Under the pieces are notes generated by a model, which was not told the DNA's origin, searched no databases, and saw only the letters and a list, made by a program, of their open reading frames with translations. Of a DNA stretch of 64,000 bases, positions 52,887 through 61,733 are shown piece after piece (the first letter of the stretch is position 1; each line of letters begins with the position of its first letter). Origin of the DNA: Gillisia limnaea DSM 15749 (GTDB lineage Bacteria; Bacteroidota; Bacteroidia; Flavobacteriales; Flavobacteriaceae); the NCBI RefSeq assembly GCF_000243235.1, contig NZ_JH594606.1, forward strand, positions 1,671,851 to 1,735,850, in the 5' to 3' direction. A program made the translations under genes and the position numbers.

Positions 52887-54143
52887 TTATAGAAATAATG
52901 GTGGTTTTTTCTTATTTCTATTATAAAATCTTATTCCAGAAATTAGGCCTCTTATTTCACTCCATATTGTTTGGTAGCGCAATTTATAATTAGGGAACCC
53001 GATAAGGATTAAAAAGAAATAATATCGGGGTATTTCATAATATAAATAGTGCTTATAGCCAATTTTTTTATCCTGATAATGTTGTATCAGTACAGATGCG
53101 GAATGCCCGCGCATGTAGCCAAAAAGCTGCTTATGTAATTGCTTCAATCCCCTTCGGTGTTCATGATATACGAATGCCCTTGGATTGTAATGAATAGACA
53201 TTTTTTCAGTTAAAATCCTATACCATATTTCAGAATCGCCACTACAACCTGCTGCACCAACATCTAATCTATCATCAAAATAGTTAACTTTTTCAATAGC
53301 CCTTTTTCTGAAAGCCATATTGGCTCCCGCTCCAATCTCCCATACCTTTGGTATAGTTAAAGATTTACGAATAAAATCATTATTAAAAAAGATATCCTGA
53401 TATCCCTTATTGAACCCCCAATTTTTTTCAAATATTTGCTGACTTTCGGTTTCAAGCGAAGACGCAATCACTAAGCCTGTCATTGCATCAATGTTTTCTT
53501 GTAAAAAAGTTTCCCAAATACGATAAGACCACAACAAATCTACCCTTACGTCATCATCGGTATACGCTACTATGGGAAATTTTGCCAGTCGTGCACCGGT
53601 ATTTCTTGCGATATCTAATCCTGGACGCGGCTCTTTACAGTAACTTACGGTTTCATACAATTCTGCAACTAACCTTGTACTATCATCTAAAGGTGCATTA
53701 TCTACAACAATTATCTCGCGAGCCATACAGATTTGTTCGTTCAAACTGTTAAGACAATTTTTCAGACTTTCACTACGGTTTCGGGTACAAACTATAACAG
53801 AAATATCAACCTTATCAGGTATTTCCATTAATAAATAAGGAGAAAGTATTTTTTCAATTAATTTTGAGAATTCAAAAATATCTTTGGTTTCATGTGCTTT
53901 TATTATATCATTTATTTGTTGATTGTTACGATCATAATTTCTCAACGTAGGGATAATCACTCCCATTATTTCCTTTGCAAAATTAGCACTACCCCCTTCC
54001 TCAATATACAAATGGCCCAGGGGTATTTTTACCCACCAAAAGACAAAATAATACCTATTGCCTACTTCTGGCTGAGCAATAGAAGAAATGTCCCGTTCAT
54101 CCAATTGCACATGATAAATTCTGTATGGAGCTATTTCAGGCAC
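52887..54143 (-). CDS. GT2 glycosyltransferase with N-terminal extension
   Basis: 418 residues. An unusual 110-residue leader (MPEIAPYRIYHVQLDERD...) precedes the GT-A domain: VDISVIVCTRNRSESLKNCL, IVVDNAPLDDST, VAYTDDDVRVD (DxD), then GAGANMAFRKRAIEK and CSGDSEIWYRI (the catalytic acidic region). One hydrophobic stretch near the C-terminus (YYFFLILIGFPNY) may bind the membrane. Likely adds one sugar to the lipid-linked glycan. 9 bases after the 54153 gene. Confidence 0.87.
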   Translation of the reverse strand: MPEIAPYRIYHVQLDERDISSIAQPEVGNRYYFVFWWVKIPLGHLYIEEGGSANFAKEIMGVIIPTLRNYDRNNQQINDIIKAHETKDIFEFSKLIEKILSPYLLMEIPDKVDISVIVCTRNRSESLKNCLNSLNEQICMAREIIVVDNAPLDDSTRLVAELYETVSYCKEPRPGLDIARNTGARLAKFPIVAYTDDDVRVDLLWSYRIWETFLQENIDAMTGLVIASSLETESQQIFEKNWGFNKGYQDIFFNNDFIRKSLTIPKVWEIGAGANMAFRKRAIEKVNYFDDRLDVGAAGCSGDSEIWYRILTEKMSIHYNPRAFVYHEHRRGLKQLHKQLFGYMRGHSASVLIQHYQDKKIGYKHYLYYEIPRYYFFLILIGFPNYKLRYQTIWSEIRGLISGIRFYNRNKKKPPLFL

Positions 54144-54152
54144 AATATGGAC

Positions 54153-55160
54153 TTATTTTAATCTTTTTTTTAAAAAATTCCGGTAAGGGTCGCTCCATAT
54201 ATAAAATAATAAAACAGCTATTCTTGATATTATATATTTATCTCGGTAAATACCTAAAATGCTTTTAATTTGATTATAAGCCGGTTTATTGTTTTTATTA
54301 TCAAACCAAGTTCCAAAAGTTTCGTTCATTGCCCAATAAACATAGTTTCTTTTAGCATTTTGGAGCATTTTACGTTGATCTTTTTTAGGTAGATAGCTGA
54401 TTATTATAGCCGTAACTTTCTCAATATCTTTTATATTTTGACCTGTTTGATAACTTTGCCAGGTAATGGAATTTTCATGCTCTCGATATTCCGCCAGGAA
54501 TTCAGGGATATAAGCTGTGTCATATTCTTTAGCTATACGGGCCCACATTTCCCAGTCTTCGCCATATTGTACCAAATAAAAACTTCCCAATTTTTCATAA
54601 ACTTCCCGCTTTACAGTAATTGCTACATATTGCAAACGAGGATGCTGCGCAAGTTTATATAACCAGTTGGCTAATATGCAAGGTTCGTCAGCTTCCAAAC
54701 GGGATTGGTGGGAAAATCTCCCATAACTATCTATATGTTCCCAGGGACAAAAGGCAGCTCCTGCGCCAGGGAATTTTTCAAAAATTTCCGTTACCGCTAA
54801 ATAGTATCCTTTTTTAACCCTGTCATCACCATGTAATAAATGTACATATTTTCCCCTTGAGCGATTGATACAGGTTTCAAAATTTCTAAGACTGCCAACG
54901 TTTTCTTTCTGCCTGTAATAGCTCACCCGGTCTTCACCTATCGTTCTTACCAGTTCTTCTACGTTAGCATCTGTACTGCAATCATCTACAACTTCAATTT
55001 GCATCAGGTTTTCACCCATATCCTGCTTTAAAACACTCACTATTGCCTCCTTCAAATAATTGGAACAATTATATGCTGGAATCATCACAGACCAGATGGG
55101 GCGATGTAATCCATCCGTAACGGGAGCAATTTTTGGTGGTGATTCAGGTATTCTCTCCAC
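54153..55160 (-). CDS. GT2 glycosyltransferase, paralogue of 57436-58458
   Basis: 335 residues. WSVMIPAYNCSNYLKEAIVS, IEVVDDCSTDANVEELVR, YVHLLHGDDRV (DxD-like GDD) and YGEDWEMWARIA (ED base region) define the GT-A site. It is strongly similar along its length to the protein at 57436 (for example SVLKQ, LMQIEVxDDCSTD, CINRS.G.Y.HLLHGDDR, YREHENS/YRFNHDT), so a gene duplication inside the cluster supplied both. Confidence 0.88.
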   Translation of the reverse strand: MERIPESPPKIAPVTDGLHRPIWSVMIPAYNCSNYLKEAIVSVLKQDMGENLMQIEVVDDCSTDANVEELVRTIGEDRVSYYRQKENVGSLRNFETCINRSRGKYVHLLHGDDRVKKGYYLAVTEIFEKFPGAGAAFCPWEHIDSYGRFSHQSRLEADEPCILANWLYKLAQHPRLQYVAITVKREVYEKLGSFYLVQYGEDWEMWARIAKEYDTAYIPEFLAEYREHENSITWQSYQTGQNIKDIEKVTAIIISYLPKKDQRKMLQNAKRNYVYWAMNETFGTWFDNKNNKPAYNQIKSILGIYRDKYIISRIAVLLFYIWSDPYRNFLKKRLK

Positions 55161-55269
55161 TTTTTTATAATTTAATCAATCATTGAGGGTTTAATTCCCC
55201 GGGGGCTTTCCTCGAATTTTTAAAAGAATTTTCTAATTGATCTCGAGGGCTTTCCCTGAGGTTCTTGAT
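55161..55269. repeat. Two imperfect GAGGGCTTTCC hairpin words between glycan genes
   Basis: CCGGGGGCTTTCCTCGAATT (55199-55218) and CTCGAGGGCTTTCCCTGAGG (55242-55261) are related, each a short imperfect hairpin around CTTT. They are GC-rich against the local background, like intergenic palindromic repeats or an attenuating hairpin inside the operon. Confidence 0.4.
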
Positions 55270-56538
55270 TCATTTTATAAGAGCATTGAGTACTAAAGGG
55301 AAATCTGGTCGCACATAACCCCACCATTTGCCATACCAGTTAATGCTCTCACGATAATCTGCGATATCGAACATTAAACACTCTTCATATGAAAACAACT
55401 CAGAGGATGTATCTCTTGCAAAATGCAGTGTAAATGAATACGACCCATCATTAAGAAAATTTCCAGGGATTGTACATTCTCCTTCAACCATACCTTTTTC
55501 ATATATTGCTGGTTTTGAAGGAATATCAAATATACATTCACCAGCCAAAGTAAACAGTAGCAAATCGGTCGACAGAACAATATTATCGCTCGCATTGTAA
55601 AACCTGAACTTCACAGTGAGCGGAGTTCTAATATCCGGAACGTTGTTGGGATCATCAAGATGGGGAATGAGTTCTACATAAAGCACTCTGATTAAATCAT
55701 TACCTGGCGCTTCATTAAGGGTTGAAAATTCCTTTATCCAACTGTTTTTGTGCAGGGCACTTAAATATTCATTAACAACTGATTTTGTATTTCCCCGTGC
55801 ACGAATGTTTCCTTTATCCAACCATAGTGCTTTTGAGCAAAGATTATTCACAGCCTGCAAATTATGGCTGACGAATAAAATGGTACGACCACTTTGCTTG
55901 GAGGCATCATTCATTTTGCCAAGACATTTCTTTTGAAAATCGGCATCACCTACAGCTAAAACTTCATCGATAATAAGAATATCGGGCTCTAAATGTGCTG
56001 CGACTGCGAAGGCTAAGCGCACATACATTCCCGATGAATATCTTTTTACTGGAGTATCGATAAACGCCTCCACGCCTGAAAATTCAACAATTTCATCAAA
56101 CTTTTTCAGTATTTCTGTTTTTTTCATTCCCAAAATATGACCGCATATAAAAATATTCTCCCTTCCGCTAAGCTCCGCATGAAATCCTGTACCAACTTCA
56201 AGTAAACTACTTATGCGTCCACGACCACGAACGATACCTTCAGTGGGTTTTACAATGCGGGATAATATCTTTAATAATGTTGATTTTCCGGCTCCGTTAT
56301 GACCAATTATTCCTAATGCTTCACCTTCTTTTACCTCAAAGTCAATATTTTTGAGCGCCCAAACAGCCTCGGTATTGTCAATCTTTTTACCTCCCCTGAT
56401 ATATTGATTGGGGTCTTCATTATTGAGGATTTTACGCTCCCACCACAACTGCATTTCCCGCCGTAACGACCCGGAGCCGATGGTACCGAGGTGATATAAT
56501 TTTGAAATATTTTCAGCCTGTATTACTATGTCTGACAT
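55270..56538 (-). CDS. Polysaccharide ABC exporter ATPase, Wzt type
   Basis: 422 residues. Walker A GIIGHNGAGKSTLLKIL (about 76-92), signature YSSGMYVRLAFA, Walker B LIIDEVLAVGD, H loop VSHNL. After residue 270 comes a beta-rich Wzt C-terminal domain (to 422), which in O-antigen exporters reads the methyl or phosphate cap of the finished chain. The presence of a methyltransferase fused to a GT in the same operon fits that system. 6 bases after the permease gene. Confidence 0.93.
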   Translation of the reverse strand: MSDIVIQAENISKLYHLGTIGSGSLRREMQLWWERKILNNEDPNQYIRGGKKIDNTEAVWALKNIDFEVKEGEALGIIGHNGAGKSTLLKILSRIVKPTEGIVRGRGRISSLLEVGTGFHAELSGRENIFICGHILGMKKTEILKKFDEIVEFSGVEAFIDTPVKRYSSGMYVRLAFAVAAHLEPDILIIDEVLAVGDADFQKKCLGKMNDASKQSGRTILFVSHNLQAVNNLCSKALWLDKGNIRARGNTKSVVNEYLSALHKNSWIKEFSTLNEAPGNDLIRVLYVELIPHLDDPNNVPDIRTPLTVKFRFYNASDNIVLSTDLLLFTLAGECIFDIPSKPAIYEKGMVEGECTIPGNFLNDGSYSFTLHFARDTSSELFSYEECLMFDIADYRESINWYGKWWGYVRPDFPLVLNALIK

Positions 56539-56544
56539 AAATTT

Positions 56545-57411
56545 TTATAAAACATCTATTAATTTATCACTCATTTTATTAAAGAACATTACCCCAAAAC
56601 ACACCATGGCTAGCATAAAAACAGTACTGTATGAGAGATGAAGAATATCTATGCTCCCCATTCCTAAAAATGCAAACCTGAAATACTCAAAGAGGGATGA
56701 TAGTGGGTTGATATTTACCAACCATTGCATTTTTTCAGGAACCATACTAAGTGTGTAAAAAACCGGGCATACAAACATAAGTAGTCTTATGATGAGCTGA
56801 ATTAAAGACAAAAGATCTCGGTATTTCGCAGTAAGAACAGAGAAAATTAACCCACCCCCAAAACCAATACCCGTGGTAATAGCAATTACAGGAAAAATTA
56901 GTAGCAATCGGCCCAGGTTAAAATCAACTTCACCTTTTATTAGAAAAAATATATAAGCCACAATAAGTAAAAGTAGCTGAATTCCAAATAACAGTAATTG
57001 GAGCCAAAGGGTGGAAAGAGCAACTATAATTCTTGGGAAATACACTTTACTGAAGAGATCCGCATTTTGAGAAAAGGTTTTTGAAGTTTGAAGAAAGATT
57101 TCTGAAAAAAGATTCCAGAGGGTAATGCCTATCAAGTTAAATAGAAAAGGTGGTACGCTTCCAGTAGAAATACCAATTATATTATTAAATACCACTACAT
57201 AAATTAGCACAGTAAGCAATGGCTGAAGTAATGCCCAAAACGGACCCAAAAGTGTTTGCTGATATAATCCTAAAAAGTCTTTTCTGACTAATTGCTGTAA
57301 CAGATCTGTATATGAGTAAAGTTCTATTAAACTTATGTTCCACCATGAAGTCTCGGGCTTAATTTCCCATTCCCAATTTACAGAGCCAAGTTTATTTGGT
57401 TTTTCGCTCAT
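56545..57411 (-). CDS. Polysaccharide ABC exporter permease, Wzm type
   Basis: 288 residues with six membrane helices of the ABC-2 class. YTDLLQQLVRKDFLGLYQQT leads into LLGPFWALLQPLLTVLIYVV, and INPLSSLFEYFRFAFLG near the end is the conserved late loop. Partner of the ATPase downstream; together they move a lipid-linked glycan across the inner membrane. Confidence 0.93.
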   Translation of the reverse strand: MSEKPNKLGSVNWEWEIKPETSWWNISLIELYSYTDLLQQLVRKDFLGLYQQTLLGPFWALLQPLLTVLIYVVVFNNIIGISTGSVPPFLFNLIGITLWNLFSEIFLQTSKTFSQNADLFSKVYFPRIIVALSTLWLQLLLFGIQLLLLIVAYIFFLIKGEVDFNLGRLLLIFPVIAITTGIGFGGGLIFSVLTAKYRDLLSLIQLIIRLLMFVCPVFYTLSMVPEKMQWLVNINPLSSLFEYFRFAFLGMGSIDILHLSYSTVFMLAMVCFGVMFFNKMSDKLIDVL

Positions 57412-57435
57412 TTTACCTAAAATAAAATGTTCTTT

Positions 57436-58458
57436 TCAATTGTGTTCTTTTTTTCTACCTCGAATTATATTTTCAATTTGTTTATACCTTATAATATACA
57501 TGCCATAAAAGCGAATTATCCAATAAAGCGTGGTAAAATCCTTATTCATATTCCAAGCTCCCTTAATTTGCAGAAATGCAGCTTTTTTGTTATTGAGTAA
57601 CAGACCGTTGGCAACTTTCACACAATATTTTGCATAGTATACCAAAGAAGCCTTTTTTATTTTTGATCGCTTATGTTCAGGCAAATAATTTTGAATTATA
57701 TTTATTACCTTCATCACATCTGTAACATTTTGACCGGTACGAAAACTTTCATGGCTTAGGCCAGTATCGTGGTTAAATCTATAAGACGCTAAATATTGAG
57801 GAGAATAAGCTATCGGAAATTTGGATGCTATTCTAGTCCACATTTCCCAATCTTCCCCATAATGAACGGCATAAAAACTACCTAATTTTTCATAAGTGGT
57901 TCGCCTTACGACTATCGCAGGAGGCTGTATAAGTTGCCTAAATGCAATTTTATTAACAAAGTTAGGAATTAGGCCTTGCGTGCCTAATATGCTTTCATTT
58001 TTGACGGAAACAATATCACTTTTATGGTCTATGTAGTTAAAATTAGTAAACGCTGCGCCTGCTTCAGGATAATCCTGAAACAAGGTTCCTATTGTTTCGT
58101 AAAAACCAGTTTCTATTCTATCGTCGCCATGTAAGAGATGTATATATTCTCCTTTGGAACGATTAATACAACTCTCAAAATTTCTTAAACTCCCAGAGTT
58201 TGCTTTTTGCCTGTAATAAGCAACCCGCCCCTTACCAATATCATTAACAAGTTTTTCAACGTTACCATCTGTACTACAATCATCAATTACTTCAATTTGC
58301 ATTAACTCAATTTCTAGAGCTTGTTTAAGTACACTTTCCAAAGCCTCTTCTAGGTAATTGAAACAGTTGTAAACAGGAATCATTACAGACCATAGTGGTC
58401 TATCTGTACCAAAATAAGATTCTATATGTGGAGGATAATCAGGTGTGCGCTTATACAT
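57436..58458 (-). CDS. GT2 glycosyltransferase, first gene of the cluster
   Basis: 340 residues. LWSVMIPVYNCFNYLEEALE, IEVIDDCSTDGNVEKLV, YIHLLHGDDRI and YGEDWEMWTRIA mark the GT-A active site. Paralogue of 54153-55160. It is the first gene of the minus-strand run (24 bases before the permease gene); upstream is 1.2 kb of decayed DNA, so the cluster promoter should lie just right of 58458, though I see no clear box. Confidence 0.87.
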   Translation of the reverse strand: MYKRTPDYPPHIESYFGTDRPLWSVMIPVYNCFNYLEEALESVLKQALEIELMQIEVIDDCSTDGNVEKLVNDIGKGRVAYYRQKANSGSLRNFESCINRSKGEYIHLLHGDDRIETGFYETIGTLFQDYPEAGAAFTNFNYIDHKSDIVSVKNESILGTQGLIPNFVNKIAFRQLIQPPAIVVRRTTYEKLGSFYAVHYGEDWEMWTRIASKFPIAYSPQYLASYRFNHDTGLSHESFRTGQNVTDVMKVINIIQNYLPEHKRSKIKKASLVYYAKYCVKVANGLLLNNKKAAFLQIKGAWNMNKDFTTLYWIIRFYGMYIIRYKQIENIIRGRKKEHN

Positions 58459-58629
58459 ATATCATCTATTTATATATTAAAATATAAGTTAGAATGGGGT
58501 ATAGCATAAGCAGGAATTTTTGATAACTTAAAATTTTAAAAAAATCATCCTTTCAGCTTTATTAAATATAATTCTATAGGGGGCAGTATTTAAATATATA
58601 TCTTAAAGGCCAATAAAAGTAGGAATATT

Positions 58630-58830
58630 ATGGTTTATATTCAAGAATCAAAACCCCTAGATTTCTCTGATTGGTTCAAAACTGCCGAGGATTGCAAGAA
58701 ATACTTGGTTAGGATTTTGTGGAAGGTGGTTTCAAATGCCTAAATGTGCTCAATGAAATGGAAAGATTTCTCACGAATGCGCAATATATGCTTGCGCCTC
58801 TAACCGGCAATTACGCACACACTTTTTCAT
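58630..58830 (+). mobile_element. Possible N-terminal remnant of an IS1595-type transposase
   Basis: Reads PLDFSDWFKTAEDCKKYLVR in one frame to a stop at 58741, and after a +1 shift EGGFKCLNVLNEMERFLTNA. The pattern 'F-K-T-x-E-x-C-x-x-Y-L ... G-G-F-x-C' resembles the start of IS1595 transposases with a zinc ribbon. Only one Cys of the ribbon is left and no catalytic part follows, so if correct it is long dead. Confidence 0.35.
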
Positions 58831-58884
58831 AAAGTTATGTTTGGCGAAAACAATATGTCAAAGAAGAAAAAAACCTCTTTAAAA

Positions 58885-59070
58885 GAATGCCTCCCTAATT
58901 ACCAAAAAATGCCCAAGAATAGCCGCAACAGCTTCATCCCACCCAGCAAGAACGAGAACAGCGCAACCAAAGCTTGCGCCGGGCTTTGGCCAGTCTGGTA
59001 GGTAACCTTGGCGCAAGGGCAAGACTTTGGAAATGGTCGGGTACCCGAGACGAGGTAGTTGATTTAGAGT
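58885..59070. other. GC-rich block of foreign composition
   Basis: Far richer in G and C than the flanks (for example AGCTTGCGCCGGGCTTTGGC, 58970-58989), with GCGCAA words on both strands. It breaks the porin pseudogene's similarity at about 59075. Not recognised; possibly the end of an unknown mobile element. Confidence 0.45.
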
Positions 59071-59079
59071 CAGAATATT

Positions 59080-59257
59080 GCCAAAATTAATTTTCTCTGG
59101 AACTTCCCAAGAAATAGCTCCCCTTGAGAATTTTATGTGTGAAAAATTAATGCCAGCCTCTATACCCAAATCTAACCGGTTTTCTTTCAAGAGATTACCC
59201 GCGTATTCCGTGGAGAATCAAACTACACACAATAAAACTGATAATTTTTAAATTCAT
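59080..59257 (-). pseudogene. Broken 5' copy of the porin-like gene
   Basis: Minus strand reads MNLKIISFIVCSLILHGIRG, stop, SLERKPVRFGYRG, then after a frameshift GIEAGINFSHIKFSRG. The intact gene at 49236-49844 has MNLKILSFIVFSLFLHGICA, QPLERNPVRYGVRAG, VNFSNMNFSKG. About 55 codons remain with one stop and one shift. Same orientation as the intact copy. Confidence 0.85.
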
Positions 59258-59655
59258 AGATAATATTATATAGAGGTTTAGTGAAAGTGACAATTTAACC
59301 TAGACAGTCTTTGTGAATGTTTTGGCATCTAATAAATTGATATTGTTTGAAAAAAAATTACCTCTGGATAAAATTGTTAATTTCAAGTATTGAAGCAGCC
59401 AAAACCTAATTCATCAGCTGCAATGCTTGCCATTGCCTGAAAATTTTTAAATGCACTGGAAGAACTATCCTTATTACCTTATTTAAGCATCATTTAATGA
59501 AACTATAAAAGGTATAGAAACAGAGGTTTAAGTTGACACCGAATATTTGGTTCTTCAAATATTATATTACCTCCTCCAGTAGAAGTTGGAAAAAAACTTC
59601 CACATGGGAATATAAAGCAAGTCAGCTTTATAATAATTAAAGGTTATCCGGTTTT

Positions 59656-60558
59656 TTAAACCATATTTATGGGAATTGCAGCATCCATATTTTTTCTGGC
59701 CACACACATCAAAGTAAGTGCACTAAATTGAGAATTTGGATTTCTCCCGGAAAGAAAATTGCCTAATCTATATTTAAATGCGGCTTTGCCAATATTTCCA
59801 TCAAAAATTTTGGTATCTACAGTATGGTTATGAGGGTAAATTTTTACATCAAAACCATGTAGTTTAAGGCTCTTTTCAAAAAGCTCTTTTGAAACACCGC
59901 GGCCAGGTTTATGATGTATTTCCGTTTTTAAAGCCCAATATTGTTGTCCCTTTTCCTTATGAAATCCATGGCCGGTATATCTATAAACCAGCGTTCTGCT
60001 TTTCCAAAGTAATAACGCCAAACCTTTATAATTCCAAGCAGATTTTTGAGGATCATGATCGGTAATAATAGTTCCTCCGGGTTTTAAGATGCGGGCTGCT
60101 TCTGAAAGTACAGCAGCCATATCATCACAGTGATGTAAAGCAGCATTTAAAATTACAGTATCTGCAAAACCACTTTTAAATGGGAGGTTGGATGCATCTG
60201 CCAGGACGGGAAGATATCCATGTTTTTTTGCAAACTCCAAAGAATTTACTGCCACATCTACACCTATTAATAGTTTAGGCTTTTCTGCAAAATTTGCAAA
60301 GACATTACCCGGACCGCATCCCAAATCAACAACAATTTTATCAGAATAGTCCCCAAGCGCTGTTTTCCATCGACTTATAAAGTTAATATCCCTGTGACAG
60401 TAGGTTAAATATTCCTCTGCCCATTCGGAATTATTAAAATAATAAGCATTTGCTTCTAAACCTTCAGAAGCGTTTTTGGTTATATCAAACTCGATATAGT
60501 CCTCATGGTATTTAGGTTTTACACCTTCATTTAAATACTTGTCAATTGTAGTTTTCAT
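59656..60558 (-). CDS. Class I SAM-dependent methyltransferase
   Basis: 300 residues, soluble. SAM-binding motif IVVDLGCGPGNVFANF (about 75-90), acidic loop LIGVDVAVNSLEFAK, ADASNLPFKSGFADTVILNA and HHCDDMAAVLSEAARILKPGG complete the Methyltransf_11/25 fold. The C-terminal 100 residues (GHGFHKEKGQQYWALKTEIHH on) are a family-specific lid. Target unknown; possibly a sugar, lipid or quinone. Near but not joined to the polysaccharide cluster. Confidence 0.85.
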   Translation of the reverse strand: MKTTIDKYLNEGVKPKYHEDYIEFDITKNASEGLEANAYYFNNSEWAEEYLTYCHRDINFISRWKTALGDYSDKIVVDLGCGPGNVFANFAEKPKLLIGVDVAVNSLEFAKKHGYLPVLADASNLPFKSGFADTVILNAALHHCDDMAAVLSEAARILKPGGTIITDHDPQKSAWNYKGLALLLWKSRTLVYRYTGHGFHKEKGQQYWALKTEIHHKPGRGVSKELFEKSLKLHGFDVKIYPHNHTVDTKIFDGNIGKAAFKYRLGNFLSGRNPNSQFSALTLMCVARKNMDAAIPINMV

Positions 60559-60797
60559 GATTATTAGTTTTGATTATTAAATTATTTAAAAATAGAGGGA
60601 TGGATATTCTCTATGGATTCACTAGATTCAATTTGAAATCATAAATTGAGTTAGTGAAAGAAAAAGTTGAGATAGTTTATAATTTTCCTAATTACTTTAA
60701 ATGGTCATTTGAAAAATTAAGAATATCGAAGAATTGAACCCTCCATCAGGGAGTTTTTTTGCATATTCCCCGATTATAATTAATTATATTTTAAATC
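60559..60797. other. Spacer between methyltransferase and Ig-repeat genes
   Basis: AT-rich. CTCC/GGAG at 60741-60753 followed by TTTTTTT resembles a weak plus-strand terminator, but no plus-strand gene precedes it. Nothing else seen. Confidence 0.3.
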
Positions 60798-61733
60798 TTA
60801 TCTGTTAATAAGGAGCCTAAAAGTCTGAACTTCTTTCTGGCTTTCCAGAAGCAATAGATACAAACCATTTGCTAAAAGTGATCCGTCGAACTCCTGAGTA
60901 TATTGAACTCCTGCCTCTGCCTCTCCCTGTTTCAGTAAATAAATAAAAGCACCCTGTAAATTGTAAAGGCTCAGAGTGTATCTGCTATTCTCTTGCAACA
61001 CGAATTGAATTGTTGACGTGTCGGAAGATGGATTAGGATACATTACGAAACTCTCTTCAAAAACAGGTTCTTGGTTACTGATAATTACATTTACACTTTC
61101 GGAAGTTGAAACAGCTCCTAAATTATCAATTGCTGTAACAGATAATATATAATTTCCTGTTGCCACATTATTCCACGCAAAGCTCCATCCATCGCTGCCA
61201 TCTATATCTTCTCCCAATTTTGTGGTGCCTTGGTAGAATTCCACTTTGGAAACCGTACCATCAGAATCGGATGCTGTTGCTGTAATGTTGATCGTAGCAG
61301 GTGAAGTAAAACTTGCATTGTTTTCAGGTGCTGTAATAGCTACTGCAGGAGCGATATTCACCGGATCCCCAACCACAATATTGATTGTTTCAGAAGTGGT
61401 TTCAGCTAACTTATCATCTGTGGCTTTTGCCGATAATACATAATTGCCTGTTGCCACATTATTCCACGCAAAACTCCATCCATCGCTGCCATCTAAATCT
61501 TCTCCCAATTTTATAGTTCCGTTAAAGAATTCCACTTTGAAAACCGTACCGTCAGAATCGGATGCTGTTGATGTAATGTTGATCGAAGCAGGTGAAGTAA
61601 AACTTGCATTGTTTAAAGGTGCTGTAATAGCTACTGCAGGTGCGACATTCACTGGATCCCCAACCACAATAGTGATTGTTTCAGAAGTAGTTTCAGCTAA
61701 CTTATCATCTGTGGTCTTTTGCCGATAATACAT
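60798..61733 (-). CDS. C-terminal part of the Ig-repeat protein with T9SS sorting domain
   Basis: 311 residues in a frame offset from the upstream part by a 1-base insertion (T at 61715). It holds two Ig-like repeats (AVAITAPLNNASFTSPASIN, WSFAWNNVATGNY, ESVNVIIS) and a type A sorting domain at the end: MYPNPSSDTSTIQFVLQENS, LSLYNLQGAFIYLLKQG, GLYLLLLESQKEVQTFRLLI. That domain sends proteins through the type IX secretion system, where it is cut off and the protein is tied to the cell surface or released. The frame's own ATG (61731) is inside a repeat and is not a natural start. Confidence 0.85.
   Translation of the reverse strand: MYYRQKTTDDKLAETTSETITIVVGDPVNVAPAVAITAPLNNASFTSPASINITSTASDSDGTVFKVEFFNGTIKLGEDLDGSDGWSFAWNNVATGNYVLSAKATDDKLAETTSETINIVVGDPVNIAPAVAITAPENNASFTSPATINITATASDSDGTVSKVEFYQGTTKLGEDIDGSDGWSFAWNNVATGNYILSVTAIDNLGAVSTSESVNVIISNQEPVFEESFVMYPNPSSDTSTIQFVLQENSRYTLSLYNLQGAFIYLLKQGEAEAGVQYTQEFDGSLLANGLYLLLLESQKEVQTFRLLINR

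Larger units (their letters stand above)
58459..59655. other. 1.2 kb of decayed mobile and duplicated DNA
   Basis: Contains, from left: AT-rich sequence; a transposase-like remnant (58630-58830); a GC-rich block (58885-59070); a broken porin gene (59080-59257); and AT-rich sequence with no feature to 59655. Confidence 0.6.

Noticed and set aside
58879..59190. 103-codon minus-strand frame
   Set aside because: It begins in the broken porin copy and runs on into the unrelated GC-rich block, so it is a chance fusion and not a gene.
60737..60760. Rho-independent terminator on the plus strand
   Set aside because: The stem is only 4 bp (CTCC/GGAG) and no plus-strand gene lies upstream; probably chance next to a T run.
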